64,000 nt of DNA from Vavraia culicis subsp. floridensis (lineage: Eukaryota > Microsporidia > Pleistophoridae), in the NCBI RefSeq assembly GCF_000192795.1, contig NW_007360626.1, positions 1 to 64,000 of the forward strand, read 5' to 3'. The position numbers and the translations under genes were made by a program. Within the stretch, counting starts at the first letter, position 1, and each line of letters opens with the position of its first letter. Positions 30,778 to 41,285 of the stretch are shown piece after piece. The notes under the pieces are model-generated. The model ran no database searches. It was not told the DNA's origin and saw only the letters and a program-made list of their open reading frames with translations.

Positions 30778-31569
30778 ATGTTACGAGGATATACAATAAA
30801 GAAGGATTAATTTACAGCTGTTTGAAACTGTGGTAGGCGTACTAAGTATGTTCTTAAACATTATCATATACTGATTTGCTGCGGACGGCGGAAGTTTAGC
30901 AGTTTCTGCCATGTGGTATTCAAAATAGATGTAATAATACGGTGCAAAAGTTCTTTGATCCTCTATAACAGAGAAAAAGAGCAGGTATTATGTGAACCAG
31001 ATAGATGAGTTTTTAGTTATAAAATATGTTGGTTAATCAAGTGATACTTCATTAATAAGAACAGCTTTCTCAAGGTTTGGATGGTCTAAGACTGGAAATA
31101 ATACAAACCAATTATTAAGTCCATTTCATACGTCAAAATATTATCTAAACCATTGGTTTTAGTTTTATGTGCAAATGTGCTTTCTAATCGTAAATATATG
31201 CGAAAAAATCTTTGATATAAGTAGTAATGATAGATATCATGTTAAGTTCATCATAAAAGAAGAAACCGTTGCCTCATATTAATGTATCTATTTTGAATGT
31301 CATACAGGGGTTGCATCAGGGGACTTCATTGGTGGCAGAGTATTTGAGATGACATTGTGTATTTCACAAAAATATTGGGAACGACCCATTTCTTGAAACT
31401 TGTTATCTAGACCAATTATCTGAATTGCTGGCCGCATCATATTTAGGTAGTGTGGTAAATTTATTCAAATAAGATGCCTCTAAATGGGTGTATACCCTAT
31501 AACAGTGGAGTTTACGACCGAAAGCGCATGATGGTCTGTGCCAGGTAATACCAAACCGAAAAAGCAAGT
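30778..31569. other. Convergent intergenic region
   Basis: Lies between the 3' ends of RPB5 and the LRR-like gene. No frame or RNA is supported. Confidence 0.5.
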
Positions 31570-34473
31570 TTATTCAAAGTTTAAATCCTCTTTATATGTT
31601 ATAACTTGGCTTGAATGGTGAATTTCTGTTCCAGGCCGACGGCTCACAATGGTAAGGGTAGCAGGATCAATTACCACCAATTCTTTATTTGAAACAAACG
31701 CAAAATATTTAAGAGAGGGAAAGTTTATACGTTTTGCAAGTAAATCAATGAACCTACCGAGTTCTACGCCCTCTATACGTTCCCATCTTGGATCTATTAA
31801 GTTTTCTTCGCGTTCGATCAGCAATTCCCGAGGCTCAACTTTTTTGATGCTTGGCAGGATGCTGTCAGCTAAAAACCAAACAAAACGTATTTTGAGCACC
31901 TCAATATTAGACAGCGCAAAACCAGCAAGGTGCAAACCGAAGAACACGTTCGCATCAATGGTCAAAATTTTTATCTTCTTGAGCGAACCGGCAAGCATCC
32001 AGTTGTCTTTCATATGATTAGATCCGAAACCATTCGCATCTACGAACGGGTTGGAGATATCCAAGAGTTTGAGACTATCGGGTAAATTTTGGAAAATTTC
32101 TGTTGAAAAATCTTTTGCGTAAACTCTGAGAATCTGCAACTTCGGCAACGTTTTGAAAAGTTGAAAGTTTTCCTTTGTGACCGCAACCGATTGTATTTCC
32201 ATCTTCTTGATGTTCTTGTTAGCAGGATTTTGCAGGATTCTCTTAAGAATCAAATTCGCTACAAAATCGGGAACGACACTTGGCACTACATGACCAGATG
32301 TTCCCATATCCACTGTATAATTGACCAATGGATGCGGGAGGCATTCAAAGTTATTCGTGTGTATAAAACGCAATCCGGTGCTTGCACTGTATCCCACAAT
32401 ATCTCCACAATCTCTGAGCGGACATTCATTTACAAATTGCAGATGTTCGATGTCGCGGAATTTCACTGCTAATGATTGCAATATACATAAATCACTACAA
32501 ATATTGTGCCAACACAGGTAACGAACACGTGGTATGCCTTTAAATTTGATGTTGTTTCTTGCATGTATAGAAGCATGTATTTTTATACTATCAAAGCTAT
32601 CCACGGACCTAATATCAATTGTACCGCTAAATTCAATGAGTGCCAATTCTTTACATGCATTGTTTAAGATAATAAGTGAAGAATTGTCCATAAAAACTCC
32701 CTTCAGTTCAACACGTTCATAGCGATTGGGAAGTGTTACAATTCCATGGAACCTGACATCACAGAGGGTGACCGAAGATAATTTCTGGGTAGAACGTTCT
32801 ATAGGTGAAATCATTACCAACATATTCTCATTCAAGCGCAATTCTGTGCCAAGAAAACGTCTCAAATCGAACAAACCACACGACTCCGATATTGTTACGT
32901 ACGTACATTCTTCATGAAACACTACTTTTGATTCAGGTGAAAGATAAACACGAATGAACGCTACTATTCGCATATCTGCTGTAATTTCTAACGTTCCTTT
33001 CATTTTTGCACCACTAATTTCCAGCAGTCTGCCGTTATGTTCAGCTTTATTTTTTAGTTTCAGGTACGAAAATGGTGAACCTTCCAAGAGCACTTCGGTA
33101 GATCCGAAGGCACCGTTTAGTTTCACCGTGGTACTTGTGTTTTTTACTGTGATGTTTTCACATGTTTCATCGATCGAAACGAACGAATTGTTATAAAATA
33201 TGCACTTCGATATCTTGCAAATTTTGGAAGTGCTCGACAACGAAATACTTTGGTAAAAAACTGACTCTAAATATGATATTGCGAGTACATTGTCTGGAAT
33301 ATTGCTAGATTTGTCAATATCAGCCTGCATAAAATCAGCACTTGTAATGGTAATATGCTTTGGTAATGACCTCATGAACTCGACAGAACAGAATTTACAC
33401 GCAACACTCTTTACAGCTTTTATTCTATCAAAAATCTCAGGATTAATCTCTTGCTTTAAATTGTCGATTTTCAAAAGAACATCGTTTATACTTTCGTGGT
33501 TTAAAAAAGAACATGCCAAGATAAATTTCAGTTCGTTCACTAATGTTTGATCACCATGATGTGTGTTGCTCTCTGGTATATTTTCTATGTTGCCGATTAT
33601 GTGAATTTCTACGCTTAGCGATGATCTGGCCATGTTATCTTGGAACTTGTTTTGCAGTAGTTCCATATTTCTTACCAAAAATGAGCTATTCATGGACAAC
33701 CGATGGAACAAAAATCCTATCGATAGTTTTTTCAGATCCACTTTCAAGTGGATAGGATCTGAGAGGACTGTATCTCCGTATGCATGAGCCTCGTTGTTGC
33801 AACTATCTCTTAAAGTAAGCGCAAGACTGGTGTTTACAGCTTTACGGAACATGATCATGGTATCATTGTCACCGAAGATGAATGATGCGAGATTTTTAAC
33901 GTGTGGGTCGCTGATGTGCTTCATACTTTGTTTACACAGCACTTTGGGACTGCACACTAAATGTAAATCGTGTTGGAGAAAAACACATATCGCATAGGTA
34001 AGCCAACGTATTTTATCTTGATGCGGAAAGACATACTTGAAAATTGAACATATTTCATCGGTTGTAAATTTTGGAGAGATTTGTTCTGACAGCTTCATAA
34101 GTTTTTTGAATAGCCGTTGTTTGAACGGTACATAGATGATCTTATATTCGATATTCTTATTCTTATTGATTATGGTGTGATAGGACTGGTATTCTATCTG
34201 TCTTACTCCAAAATATCGACTAAGATAGTGCAAGTTATGACCAGTGACATCCATTTCACCTCTCGATCGTCTTTTTGAGATGCTTTTTTGTGTGCCATCT
34301 GAAAATGAGTAAAACGGCTGTCTATTTGAAAGAACTTCTAAGAAATTGGCCAAACCCGTATCATTCAGATCATCAACAATCATATAATCATCGAAGAACA
34401 GACCGAAATCGGTTTCAAAAAGCAGGATATACTTAATGGCAGTCTCAACATAGCTGTATAAGTCTGGAAGCAT
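31570..34473 (-). CDS. Large leucine-rich-repeat-like protein
   Basis: A 967-residue protein of unknown function. From about residue 350 onward it has repeating short beta-strand and Leu/Ile-rich units (patterns such as LKLLDIS, LQILRVYAK, IEVLKIRF), consistent with irregular leucine-rich repeats. The N-terminal 300 residues are helical, with Arg/Lys clusters. No signal peptide or transmembrane segment is obvious. Large lineage-specific LRR proteins are common in microsporidia and often form families. The longest frame opens with TTG at 34482. The first ATG is 34473, with no clear CCC close by, unlike most genes here. The repeat call is by eye. The gene itself is secure from its length. Confidence 0.6.
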   Translation of the reverse strand: MLPDLYSYVETAIKYILLFETDFGLFFDDYMIVDDLNDTGLANFLEVLSNRQPFYSFSDGTQKSISKRRSRGEMDVTGHNLHYLSRYFGVRQIEYQSYHTIINKNKNIEYKIIYVPFKQRLFKKLMKLSEQISPKFTTDEICSIFKYVFPHQDKIRWLTYAICVFLQHDLHLVCSPKVLCKQSMKHISDPHVKNLASFIFGDNDTMIMFRKAVNTSLALTLRDSCNNEAHAYGDTVLSDPIHLKVDLKKLSIGFLFHRLSMNSSFLVRNMELLQNKFQDNMARSSLSVEIHIIGNIENIPESNTHHGDQTLVNELKFILACSFLNHESINDVLLKIDNLKQEINPEIFDRIKAVKSVACKFCSVEFMRSLPKHITITSADFMQADIDKSSNIPDNVLAISYLESVFYQSISLSSTSKICKISKCIFYNNSFVSIDETCENITVKNTSTTVKLNGAFGSTEVLLEGSPFSYLKLKNKAEHNGRLLEISGAKMKGTLEITADMRIVAFIRVYLSPESKVVFHEECTYVTISESCGLFDLRRFLGTELRLNENMLVMISPIERSTQKLSSVTLCDVRFHGIVTLPNRYERVELKGVFMDNSSLIILNNACKELALIEFSGTIDIRSVDSFDSIKIHASIHARNNIKFKGIPRVRYLCWHNICSDLCILQSLAVKFRDIEHLQFVNECPLRDCGDIVGYSASTGLRFIHTNNFECLPHPLVNYTVDMGTSGHVVPSVVPDFVANLILKRILQNPANKNIKKMEIQSVAVTKENFQLFKTLPKLQILRVYAKDFSTEIFQNLPDSLKLLDISNPFVDANGFGSNHMKDNWMLAGSLKKIKILTIDANVFFGLHLAGFALSNIEVLKIRFVWFLADSILPSIKKVEPRELLIEREENLIDPRWERIEGVELGRFIDLLAKRINFPSLKYFAFVSNKELVVIDPATLTIVSRRPGTEIHHSSQVITYKEDLNFE

Positions 34474-35525
34474 CGGTCTCAATAAATTACCAACATTTCT
34501 ACTCTGCCAATTAATCTTATTGGTACAATGCTCATTTACCGTAAACGTGTATCGTAATCAATTCAATTACGATTGATCATGGCGGAAAGCGGCTGCAATC
34601 ATGTTAGCTTACGCTAGAGTAAAAATATCTTTGCACAGATATACACGGCTTAACGATCATCAGGGATGCCCTTGTTTATTTCATTCTAATAGCACAGAGT
34701 AAAGATTTTGGTAAAGGGAGGCCAATGTCAAAGATGAAATGAATACAACTTTTCAATTATTACAACACGTTTACTACTATGCTGTTTGTGGCGGATATAT
34801 GTCAATTATAGACGGTGCTTGATCCTTCTGCATTTAGATTGAATGTGCTTGTTTTACGCGTTAGTTTAATTTAATCATTTTCCGAAAAAAGATAGTTGGT
34901 TTTATAAGGCATAGGAATTAATTGACATGGCATTGATTAAAAATTGATGGGATAAACGAGTTAGTGGGTTGATGTTGTAGTACTAAGTGAATAAACGCGA
35001 CGTGAAAAAGTGGAGATTGAATACGCGAGCCCTTTCAAATCTTCTTTTTTATATGGCCATTCTTGCTTATTGATGCTTAGCAGTTGGTACTTGGAGTATA
35101 CCTATAATGCGTCTCACATGATATTAACTAAACGGTATCTACCCAGATATCACGTATACCAAGGCATAATTTAACACGATAGAGTTGTATGTACCACTAT
35201 TTGAATTTAATTTACATTGCCTGTTCTTTTTACTGGCGATAATTTTGTTGTTAATTGAAAATGGACAGGCAGCCATCAAACCAAAAGGCTGTTAAGTGCA
35301 AATTATGAAAATTTCATTTGATTGCGTGCAAATTTTAATATTCTGCTCTGGTAATTCATTTATTAAATTCTGTTATTGAAGCCATGGTCTTCCGCGTACT
35401 ATGCATGTATCTTCGTGCATAGGAACCCCACCGCATCCAAAAATCTTTTGCATTTTACCTGATGCCGGATTTGATCATCCTATCCAACAAAATGCAGAAC
35501 AGAACATCTCATGAACCCGAACCCT
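34474..35525. other. Gene-poor region upstream of LRR-like gene
   Basis: About 1 kb of AT-rich sequence with no supported gene. A CCC-plus-ATG arrangement occurs at its right edge (see 35526). Confidence 0.45.
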
Positions 35526-35843
35526 ATGACAAATTTACTCGTGATAGCAACCGATATGCTTCACAGCATCGTAGGTCTGAGCAATAAGATAATATTAAGC
35601 CGATTATTGGTAAGTTTCTAAAAATGTTCACGTCCAGAGAGCTATTACAATACGTTCTACAGCGTTGTTCATGGCGTTTGTAAAATTACCAATTTATTAC
35701 TTTTTCAAAAATTGCATTTTTGTTAAAATAGCAAATTCGTGGTGGTTCGCAAAACCTTTTGGTTTTGCAGCTGCTCATTCATGCCAGAGAATCTTAAAGT
35801 GGTACAGGTACCTCGCGCTATCATTTTCAAAACGATACAAATA
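35526..35843 (+). CDS. Speculative spliced small gene
   Basis: CCCGAACCCT directly precedes ATG 35526. The frame runs 28 codons to a GTAAGT at 35610. If a 28-base intron (35610-35637, ending CCAG) is removed, the frame continues in phase for nearly 70 more codons to TAA at 35841-35843. The product would be a basic, hydrophobic protein of about 96 residues with almost no acidic residues. Points in favour are the start signal, a perfect GTAAGT and the same intron length as in eS27. Points against are the lack of a branch-like TAAY near the 3' AG, the odd composition and no recognisable family. Treat it as a hypothesis. Confidence 0.2.
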
Positions 35844-36485
35844 ATTATATATTGGATAATCAGCTATAAGTAATAAAATTATTATTCTCTCATACCAACA
35901 TTAAACAAGATTTTCTCATAAAACCATAATAGGCGTAAAGAATATAAATCCTGGCTTGTAAAAACCATGAAGCCCATCATAAATTAATAATGGTTATGCT
36001 AGTCCTTTTTTATTAAAGGAGCTTTTTACTCTACGGTTGACATTCAAATTAATATTTTTGCAATTGATAAAGATCTTAATAGCATGCTAACCGCTTAAGT
36101 TGTTCATTTCTATTCCATGTTCGCGGTATGTAATTAACGGATAAGCATTTCGTATAATTTACATCCTTTGTCCCTTTCTAATTCACGAATCGCTATTTTA
36201 TGATTGCTGATAAGAATTCGTCTTTACAAATCATTCAATAATTGAAACAAAACTAAAATTGCTACCCTTCTTTATTTAAGTTTATGCCAAATTTTTGTAC
36301 CTGCCTGTCACATTATTATCGCGTATGTTCATTGCACAGAAGCACTGAAGATCGCATTTGCACATGATTCTAGGTTTTAATTGCTCCAAAAAACACATGC
36401 AGCATAAAACACCCAATATCATCAATCCTTGTCATCTTTTTAATTAATTTTTTTTTACTCATTAAAGAATTTTCTCAACCCCTCG
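35844..36485. other. Intergenic upstream of SEC66
   Basis: AT-rich spacer with no supported gene. A 27-codon frame near 36284 follows a CCC tract but looks random. Confidence 0.45.
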
Positions 36486-36995
36486 ATGCTTCCTGTGATC
36501 ATTATAATTTTTTCGTCTCTTATTCTTGTATTTTCCATTCTTAGAAGAAAGTCTGTTGGTACGTACAGAAGTAGCGGCTCAAATTTGGACGTTTACTACG
36601 GACTGAAAGAAAACGCAAACATTACTATCAGGACGAAGACGCTGCTGGAAGCAGCCATCGCAAACCTCAAGCAACGCGAGGATAACTACTCGAAGAAGTA
36701 CATCATACAACAAATGTACAACCAGAGGCTGTTGAGTCCCAGGATATGGGACAACTTAAGGACACTAATCAAGGACCTAGAGTACGAACAGCTTGTTATT
36801 GAAGCCGAAGCAGAATTACTTAAGCCGGGATGGAACATTTTCAGTGATGCTAACAAAATGCTCCCTCACCAGAAGAAGAGAGAAGAAAAAATGGACAAGG
36901 AAAACAGGACCAAGGAAAACTCCTTCTTATTAAAGAAGAAAGAGACGCTAGAAAATCAATTAATGACGAAACTAACGGCATTACAGTCAAAATAA
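36486..36995 (+). CDS. SEC66: SEC66/SEC71 translocon subunit
   Basis: A 169-residue protein with one N-terminal membrane segment (residues 3-19) followed by a basic stop-transfer RRK and a helical cytosolic domain. The domain carries the Sec66 pattern: a LLEAAIANLKQRE helix, a Y.QRLLSPRIWDNLR segment, then EAEAELLKPGWNIFSDANKML, which matches the conserved Ea..l.pgW...IF..A signature. Sec66 (Sec71) belongs to the Sec62/Sec63 complex that drives post-translational import through Sec61. Yeast Sec66 is 206 residues, so this copy is trimmed. ACCCC lies 3-7 bases before the ATG. Confidence 0.78.
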   Translation: MLPVIIIIFSSLILVFSILRRKSVGTYRSSGSNLDVYYGLKENANITIRTKTLLEAAIANLKQREDNYSKKYIIQQMYNQRLLSPRIWDNLRTLIKDLEYEQLVIEAEAELLKPGWNIFSDANKMLPHQKKREEKMDKENRTKENSFLLKKKETLENQLMTKLTALQSK

Positions 36996-37077
36996 ATATG
37001 TTTCTGTTGAAGTGAGACAGGGTCTTCTATACTTAAGAATAGCTTTCAAGTCATTTTTAATTTTTACGTTGTAGTTT

Positions 37078-37287
37078 TTATAGCAGTTTTGCGTTCATTT
37101 TGTCGATTTTTTCCTGTAGGATTTTTATTTTATCGGAAAGTTTCTTGATAATGAAATCCAATTCCTCAATACGTGCTTTACATAAATCAGCATCTGTGGT
37201 GTGCAGAGAAAAAAACAACGAACTCTTACTTCTTTTATCCAAGGCCTCTTCCAAATTTAAATTCACATCGTCATTTCTCTTTTCCAT
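37078..37287 (-). CDS. Small coiled-coil protein, 69 residues
   Basis: I do not recognise it. An acidic N-terminal third is followed by a continuous amphipathic helix with heptad-like spacing (ARIEELDFIIKKLSDKIKIL and onward), typical of a coiled coil. No membrane segment. The frame is open to a GTG at 37329, but ATG 37287 is chosen because CCC abuts it and AAATTG lies just beyond. Possible roles include a small subunit of a kinetochore, tethering or chaperone complex; the sequence does not say which. It is convergent with SEC66. Confidence 0.55.
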   Translation of the reverse strand: MEKRNDDVNLNLEEALDKRSKSSLFFSLHTTDADLCKARIEELDFIIKKLSDKIKILQEKIDKMNAKLL

Positions 37288-37654
37288 GGGATACAATTTA
37301 ATTTGAAGATCAGAAATGATGGTGAACACCTTTAATTCAACTGATTATACACAGAGTTGGGAAGAAAAACAAGCTTAGTTTGTGTTCAAATTATTCTTTT
37401 AGATCAAACAAAAGAACATTCGCCAATAAAATGTGTTGTCTAGAATTCAGATTGTGTAAACGAGCAATTCACTACATTTTCATCCACGGAAATAATAAAG
37501 CATCGATTGTTTTTAATAATACGAATTTGGAAAACTTTCGCCTCTAACGTGTCATCATAAACGCTCTAGCACGTTTTAATACAAAATTTTATTCAACAAA
37601 AATGATGATGGCTAGAGCTGCTCATTTTTTAAACGAATGAAAAAATGCCCTTTG
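37288..37654. other. Divergent intergenic region
   Basis: Separates the coiled-coil gene (minus) and the beta-propeller-like gene (plus). It holds their start signals and nothing else recognised. Confidence 0.5.
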
Positions 37655-38434
37655 ATGTTCCAAGCAGAAAAAATGGCTGGTGTTGCTCATTTTGATAGCG
37701 ATTTGTCGAAGAATTCCACGTTAATAGTTTCTTCACCCAACGGATTACTCTCAATAATCAAGCACAATAAAATCGAGCACATTAAGTTCGATATCGAACA
37801 AAAAAACGTAGTAATATATCCGGATGGTGATGAACTGTTCACGACCTCCGACGAAGAGCAGGGCTTGCGCGTATGGGATTTAGAATCAAAGAAGATTGTT
37901 TTCAGCTATCCCAGAGACAGCTTAAAACACCATATCTACATGCAACACAATAACATAGCAGCCCTAACGAGTCTGGGAATAAAATTCTATGATTTGAGAA
38001 TGAGGTACTCGTATAATTTTTACGAAAATAAAAATATCACCCAACTGGACTACAACAATGGCCTGTATTTTGCTGTGGATTATAATGTTTTCGCGTACCA
38101 GAACAACGATAGAGTTCCAATATACAGCTCAGAAACGAGAATCAAGGATTTACACGATGGAGTTGTCCTTACTACCGACCATTTGTATTTTATTGACGAA
38201 CAGGTATCCAAGAGTCATTGTGCTGACCGGATAGCGCCTTTGCATCATGAATTTAAAGGACAAAAAATACTTGCAAGCACGGTGGAAAACAATCTTGTTA
38301 ATTGGATTGGTTATAACCATCAGTTTAAAGAAAGATTCAAGCAATTGGATAGAATCGACCAAGCAATAAGTAACGAGGATGTTTTTTACATCTTTGGCAA
38401 TAAAGAATTGTACAACGTTAGTTTTGATATGTAG
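37655..38434 (+). CDS. WD40/beta-propeller-like protein, 259 residues
   Basis: A soluble protein made of repeating four-strand-like units. One good WD-type repeat is visible (LFTTSDEEQGLRVWDLESKK, near residues 65-85), followed by a KFYDLRM unit. The other repeats are degenerate. It is short for a full seven-bladed propeller and may form fewer blades or pair with a partner. No specific family is recognised. Two in-frame ATGs exist. Position 37655 is chosen because GCCCTTTG abuts it; the upstream ATG (37637) adds six residues. The next gene, on the opposite strand, is also propeller-like, but I see no sequence link between them. Confidence 0.6.
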   Translation: MFQAEKMAGVAHFDSDLSKNSTLIVSSPNGLLSIIKHNKIEHIKFDIEQKNVVIYPDGDELFTTSDEEQGLRVWDLESKKIVFSYPRDSLKHHIYMQHNNIAALTSLGIKFYDLRMRYSYNFYENKNITQLDYNNGLYFAVDYNVFAYQNNDRVPIYSSETRIKDLHDGVVLTTDHLYFIDEQVSKSHCADRIAPLHHEFKGQKILASTVENNLVNWIGYNHQFKERFKQLDRIDQAISNEDVFYIFGNKELYNVSFDM

Positions 38435-38846
38435 ATGGTGGCACGATTTAAACATAAAGTTGTTTTAAAGATAGAAAATACCTACCATTGGAACAAAACA
38501 TACCTAAATTTTATCAAATTAATTTTGTTTAGCATACTTCCACACGCTAAGCACATCATAGGGCACACCTAAACAAGGTTGAAAGGTCTGGGCTAATCGT
38601 TGAAGGTAGCATTTTTTAACTCCTGTGCATCGCTGTTAGTATACCAATTAAGTACGTTTTTCATCATGAATAATCGGAAACAACATCAACAACGGTTTAT
38701 TTACCACATAATCCCTGTTTTCATCACATACTCGAATTGTAGTTCACGAATGAGTTGTCCAGTTATGCTATTACTTCGTAAACTACCAGCCTCGCAATGT
38801 TTGATTAAAGATTGCGCTATACACCTACGTACTTCTATCATGCCAT
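38435..38846. other. Convergent intergenic region
   Basis: Lies between two propeller-like genes. The 90-codon frame at 38600-38872 overlaps the neighbouring gene and is not supported. Confidence 0.5.
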
Positions 38847-39764
38847 CTAACTTTTTGATATCTTTCTCCTGAGCTCCTCAACCTCATTCATCAGCTCAAA
38901 TATCATTCTTTTGCTTTCTATTTTATTTTCAATCAGCTTCGTCCTCACTTCCTCTCTAAAGGTATCATTCTCAAAAAATTTAATTTCGCTATCCAACTCG
39001 AAACATCTGAACTTCGATCCGGATGATCCTTCCAGTACCACCCCAACAACATCTTTTCCCAAATGATATTCGATAACCTTATCGCTAATTATAAACAGCT
39101 CTCTCTTATTTTTGAAGATGATGTTCTGCCCGCCGTACGATTCTATAACCTTTACTATTTTCTTGTTTCCCACATCCAAAATGTAAATGCTGTCATCGGT
39201 CAAAAAGGCTATCACCGGCAGGTATTTGTTTATACACATGTCTACAACAACAAGACTTTCCAGATCGATGATCTCCTCCGGCAAATCGCCTTTTAACGTG
39301 TAAAATTTGTTCTCTGCACTTAGAATGAATACCACACCGTTAAAGAGCTGTAATTCCTTGATTGTAAAGTCGATGTTGATTGCACGATCGCCAAAATACA
39401 TTTTTCTATCCTCCCAGAACAGATAGTCATTAGAACATGATTTGAGGCCCTTAATAGTTGCGGGCACACGTTTGATTACTTGGAAATTTGTATCGCTTTT
39501 CATCAATACCAAGTGATCGTTCGCGACTAAAAAAATTGGAGAGCTGAGCGAAATGAAGCGTATGTCGTAGTAAAGCGGAATGATGCTATCCGTTACTTTA
39601 TACAGTGTTCCATGCGAATATCCGTATAATATACTGTCAGCATCGATAAAAACATCTTCCATTGCCATGCTGGTGTCAATTGCATAAACATTGCTATATG
39701 TTGAACTGTTTGAGGTGTGGAAAAGCAGTTTTTGTCCTTTATCTATCTGAACGAAGAAATGCAT
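38847..39764 (-). CDS. Beta-propeller-like protein with C-terminal coiled coil
   Basis: A 305-residue protein of unknown function. Residues 1-265 alternate hydrophobic beta strands with turns in the style of a degenerate propeller (units such as DSIYILDVGNKKIVKVIES and HLVLMKSD). The final 35 residues are a charged helix likely to form a coiled coil. No signal peptide or membrane segment. Such a plan occurs in U3 snoRNP, nucleoporin and tethering subunits, but I cannot choose between them. The ATG is well supported: AAATTCTTACCCT directly precedes it. Confidence 0.6.
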   Translation of the reverse strand: MHFFVQIDKGQKLLFHTSNSSTYSNVYAIDTSMAMEDVFIDADSILYGYSHGTLYKVTDSIIPLYYDIRFISLSSPIFLVANDHLVLMKSDTNFQVIKRVPATIKGLKSCSNDYLFWEDRKMYFGDRAINIDFTIKELQLFNGVVFILSAENKFYTLKGDLPEEIIDLESLVVVDMCINKYLPVIAFLTDDSIYILDVGNKKIVKVIESYGGQNIIFKNKRELFIISDKVIEYHLGKDVVGVVLEGSSGSKFRCFELDSEIKFFENDTFREEVRTKLIENKIESKRMIFELMNEVEELRRKISKS

Positions 39765-40289
39765 AGGGTAAGAATTTCAAGTTTTGTAAAATTTTGATGT
39801 CTTTTTTATTTTTAATTCACAATTGCTGCAAAAGTGCTAAGAAAAAACCTTCACTGTCGCTTTGCACTTCATGCCATTGAAGGACTAAAACCTTTACACC
39901 ATACTCCTATGCTCAGTTTTAACGAGTGACAGTTTTCCACATCAAAGGGTCCTTTATTCATCACGCTATGGTTTTATTTATAGGATGCTCCAAATAAATT
40001 AGCTTATTTGTTACCTCAGTTTTGCCTCACTACCATATCATGCCACTCCACTGGCAAGTTTCAGCATAAGTAGTATAATGCAATCAAGTCTTCGTATTTA
40101 AATATAGACTGGAGTATTGTGATAAATGGCACGTTCATTCCGCATCTGTACACATACCGCTCCGCCATACTTTTCTACCAAATATTTTTCTTCTAATTTG
40201 CTGTAACACCAATAAGCCGTACAGGGACACGGTTCTTTTCGTTTATGGCGTTCTTTGCGTGTCACTAAGTTGGTTGATTTTCCTTACCC
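39765..40289. other. Divergent intergenic region
   Basis: Contains the start signals of the propeller-like gene (minus) and KAE1 (plus). No other gene is recognised. Confidence 0.5.
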
Positions 40290-41285
40290 ATGATGCTCGT
40301 TCTTGGGATCGAAAGCAGTGCGAACAAACTTGGAATAGGGCTGATAAAGGATGATAAGATAGTGTTTAACAAGCGGGTAACACACTTCACGCCCGCAGGC
40401 ACAGGATTTATACCGTCCGAAACCGCAGCGCACCATGCACGAAACATATTGCCCCTTCTTGAGGAGTGTATCGAGGCCACAGGTATAAGGTTGTCCGCTC
40501 TGGACCTCATAGCCTACACAAAAGGACCGGGAATGGCGGGTCCCTTGCAGGTGGGCGCTATTGTGGCACGAACATTGGCATTGTATCTTGATAAGCCGAT
40601 TGTACCGGTAAACCACTGTGTAGCTCACATCGAAATGGGAATAAAAATTACCAAGGCCAAAAATCCTATCATTCTGTACGCTAGCGGAGGAAATACGCAG
40701 GTAATAGCATTTTCCGGAAAATACAAAATATTTGGCGAGACTTTAGACATAGCCGTTGGGAACTGCCTGGATAGATTTGCAAGACTTGCCAGAATATGTA
40801 ACGATCCATCTCCTGGAAGAAACATTGAGTTGCTTGCGCAGTCATCACACGAGTATCTGTACCTGCCGTACACTGTGAAGGGAATGGACGTATCCTTAAC
40901 AGGTATTCTTTCATACATTTCCTCAAAGTATGACCTTAATAATGAAGAAACTGTGCAGGCGCTGTGTTATTCTCTACAGGAAACGATTTTTTCTGCGCTA
41001 GTGGAGGTTACGGAAAGGGCTATGGCGCTTACCAATTCAAATGAAATAATGATTGTGGGTGGTGTAGGATGCAACGAAAGGCTGCAAGCGATGATGAAAG
41101 CCATGGCGAGGGAACGGGGAGCGATGCTTTACGCGATGGATGACAATTACTGTGTTGATAATGGTGCTATGATAGCCCATACAGGAATGTTGATGCACGA
41201 AAGCAATCAGATTTTTACGCTAGAGCAGTGCGATGTTGTGCAACGTTTTAGGACTGATACGGTGTCTGTCACGTGGAAAGAATGA
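40290..41285 (+). CDS. KAE1: KAE1/OSGEP, tRNA t6A synthesis
   Basis: A 331-residue Kae1/TsaD family protein, the catalytic subunit of the KEOPS complex that transfers threonylcarbamoyl to A37 of ANN-decoding tRNAs. The fold starts LGIESSANKLGIGL. Metal-binding histidines lie in NHCVAHIEMG (His109, His113). YASGGNTQVIAF and GETLDIAVGNCLDRFAR form the nucleotide-binding segments. A late NYCVDNGAMIA supplies the metal-binding Asp. Length is normal for the cytosolic paralogue (OSGEP, 335), not the mitochondrial Qri7. The start is ATGATG, directly preceded by TTACCC, so either Met can serve. Confidence 0.97.
   Translation: MMLVLGIESSANKLGIGLIKDDKIVFNKRVTHFTPAGTGFIPSETAAHHARNILPLLEECIEATGIRLSALDLIAYTKGPGMAGPLQVGAIVARTLALYLDKPIVPVNHCVAHIEMGIKITKAKNPIILYASGGNTQVIAFSGKYKIFGETLDIAVGNCLDRFARLARICNDPSPGRNIELLAQSSHEYLYLPYTVKGMDVSLTGILSYISSKYDLNNEETVQALCYSLQETIFSALVEVTERAMALTNSNEIMIVGGVGCNERLQAMMKAMARERGAMLYAMDDNYCVDNGAMIAHTGMLMHESNQIFTLEQCDVVQRFRTDTVSVTWKE

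Noticed and set aside
30960..30990. ACAGAGA-like string considered as a U6 snRNA core
   Set aside because: The surrounding bases do not match the U6 invariant sequence or its stem-loop.
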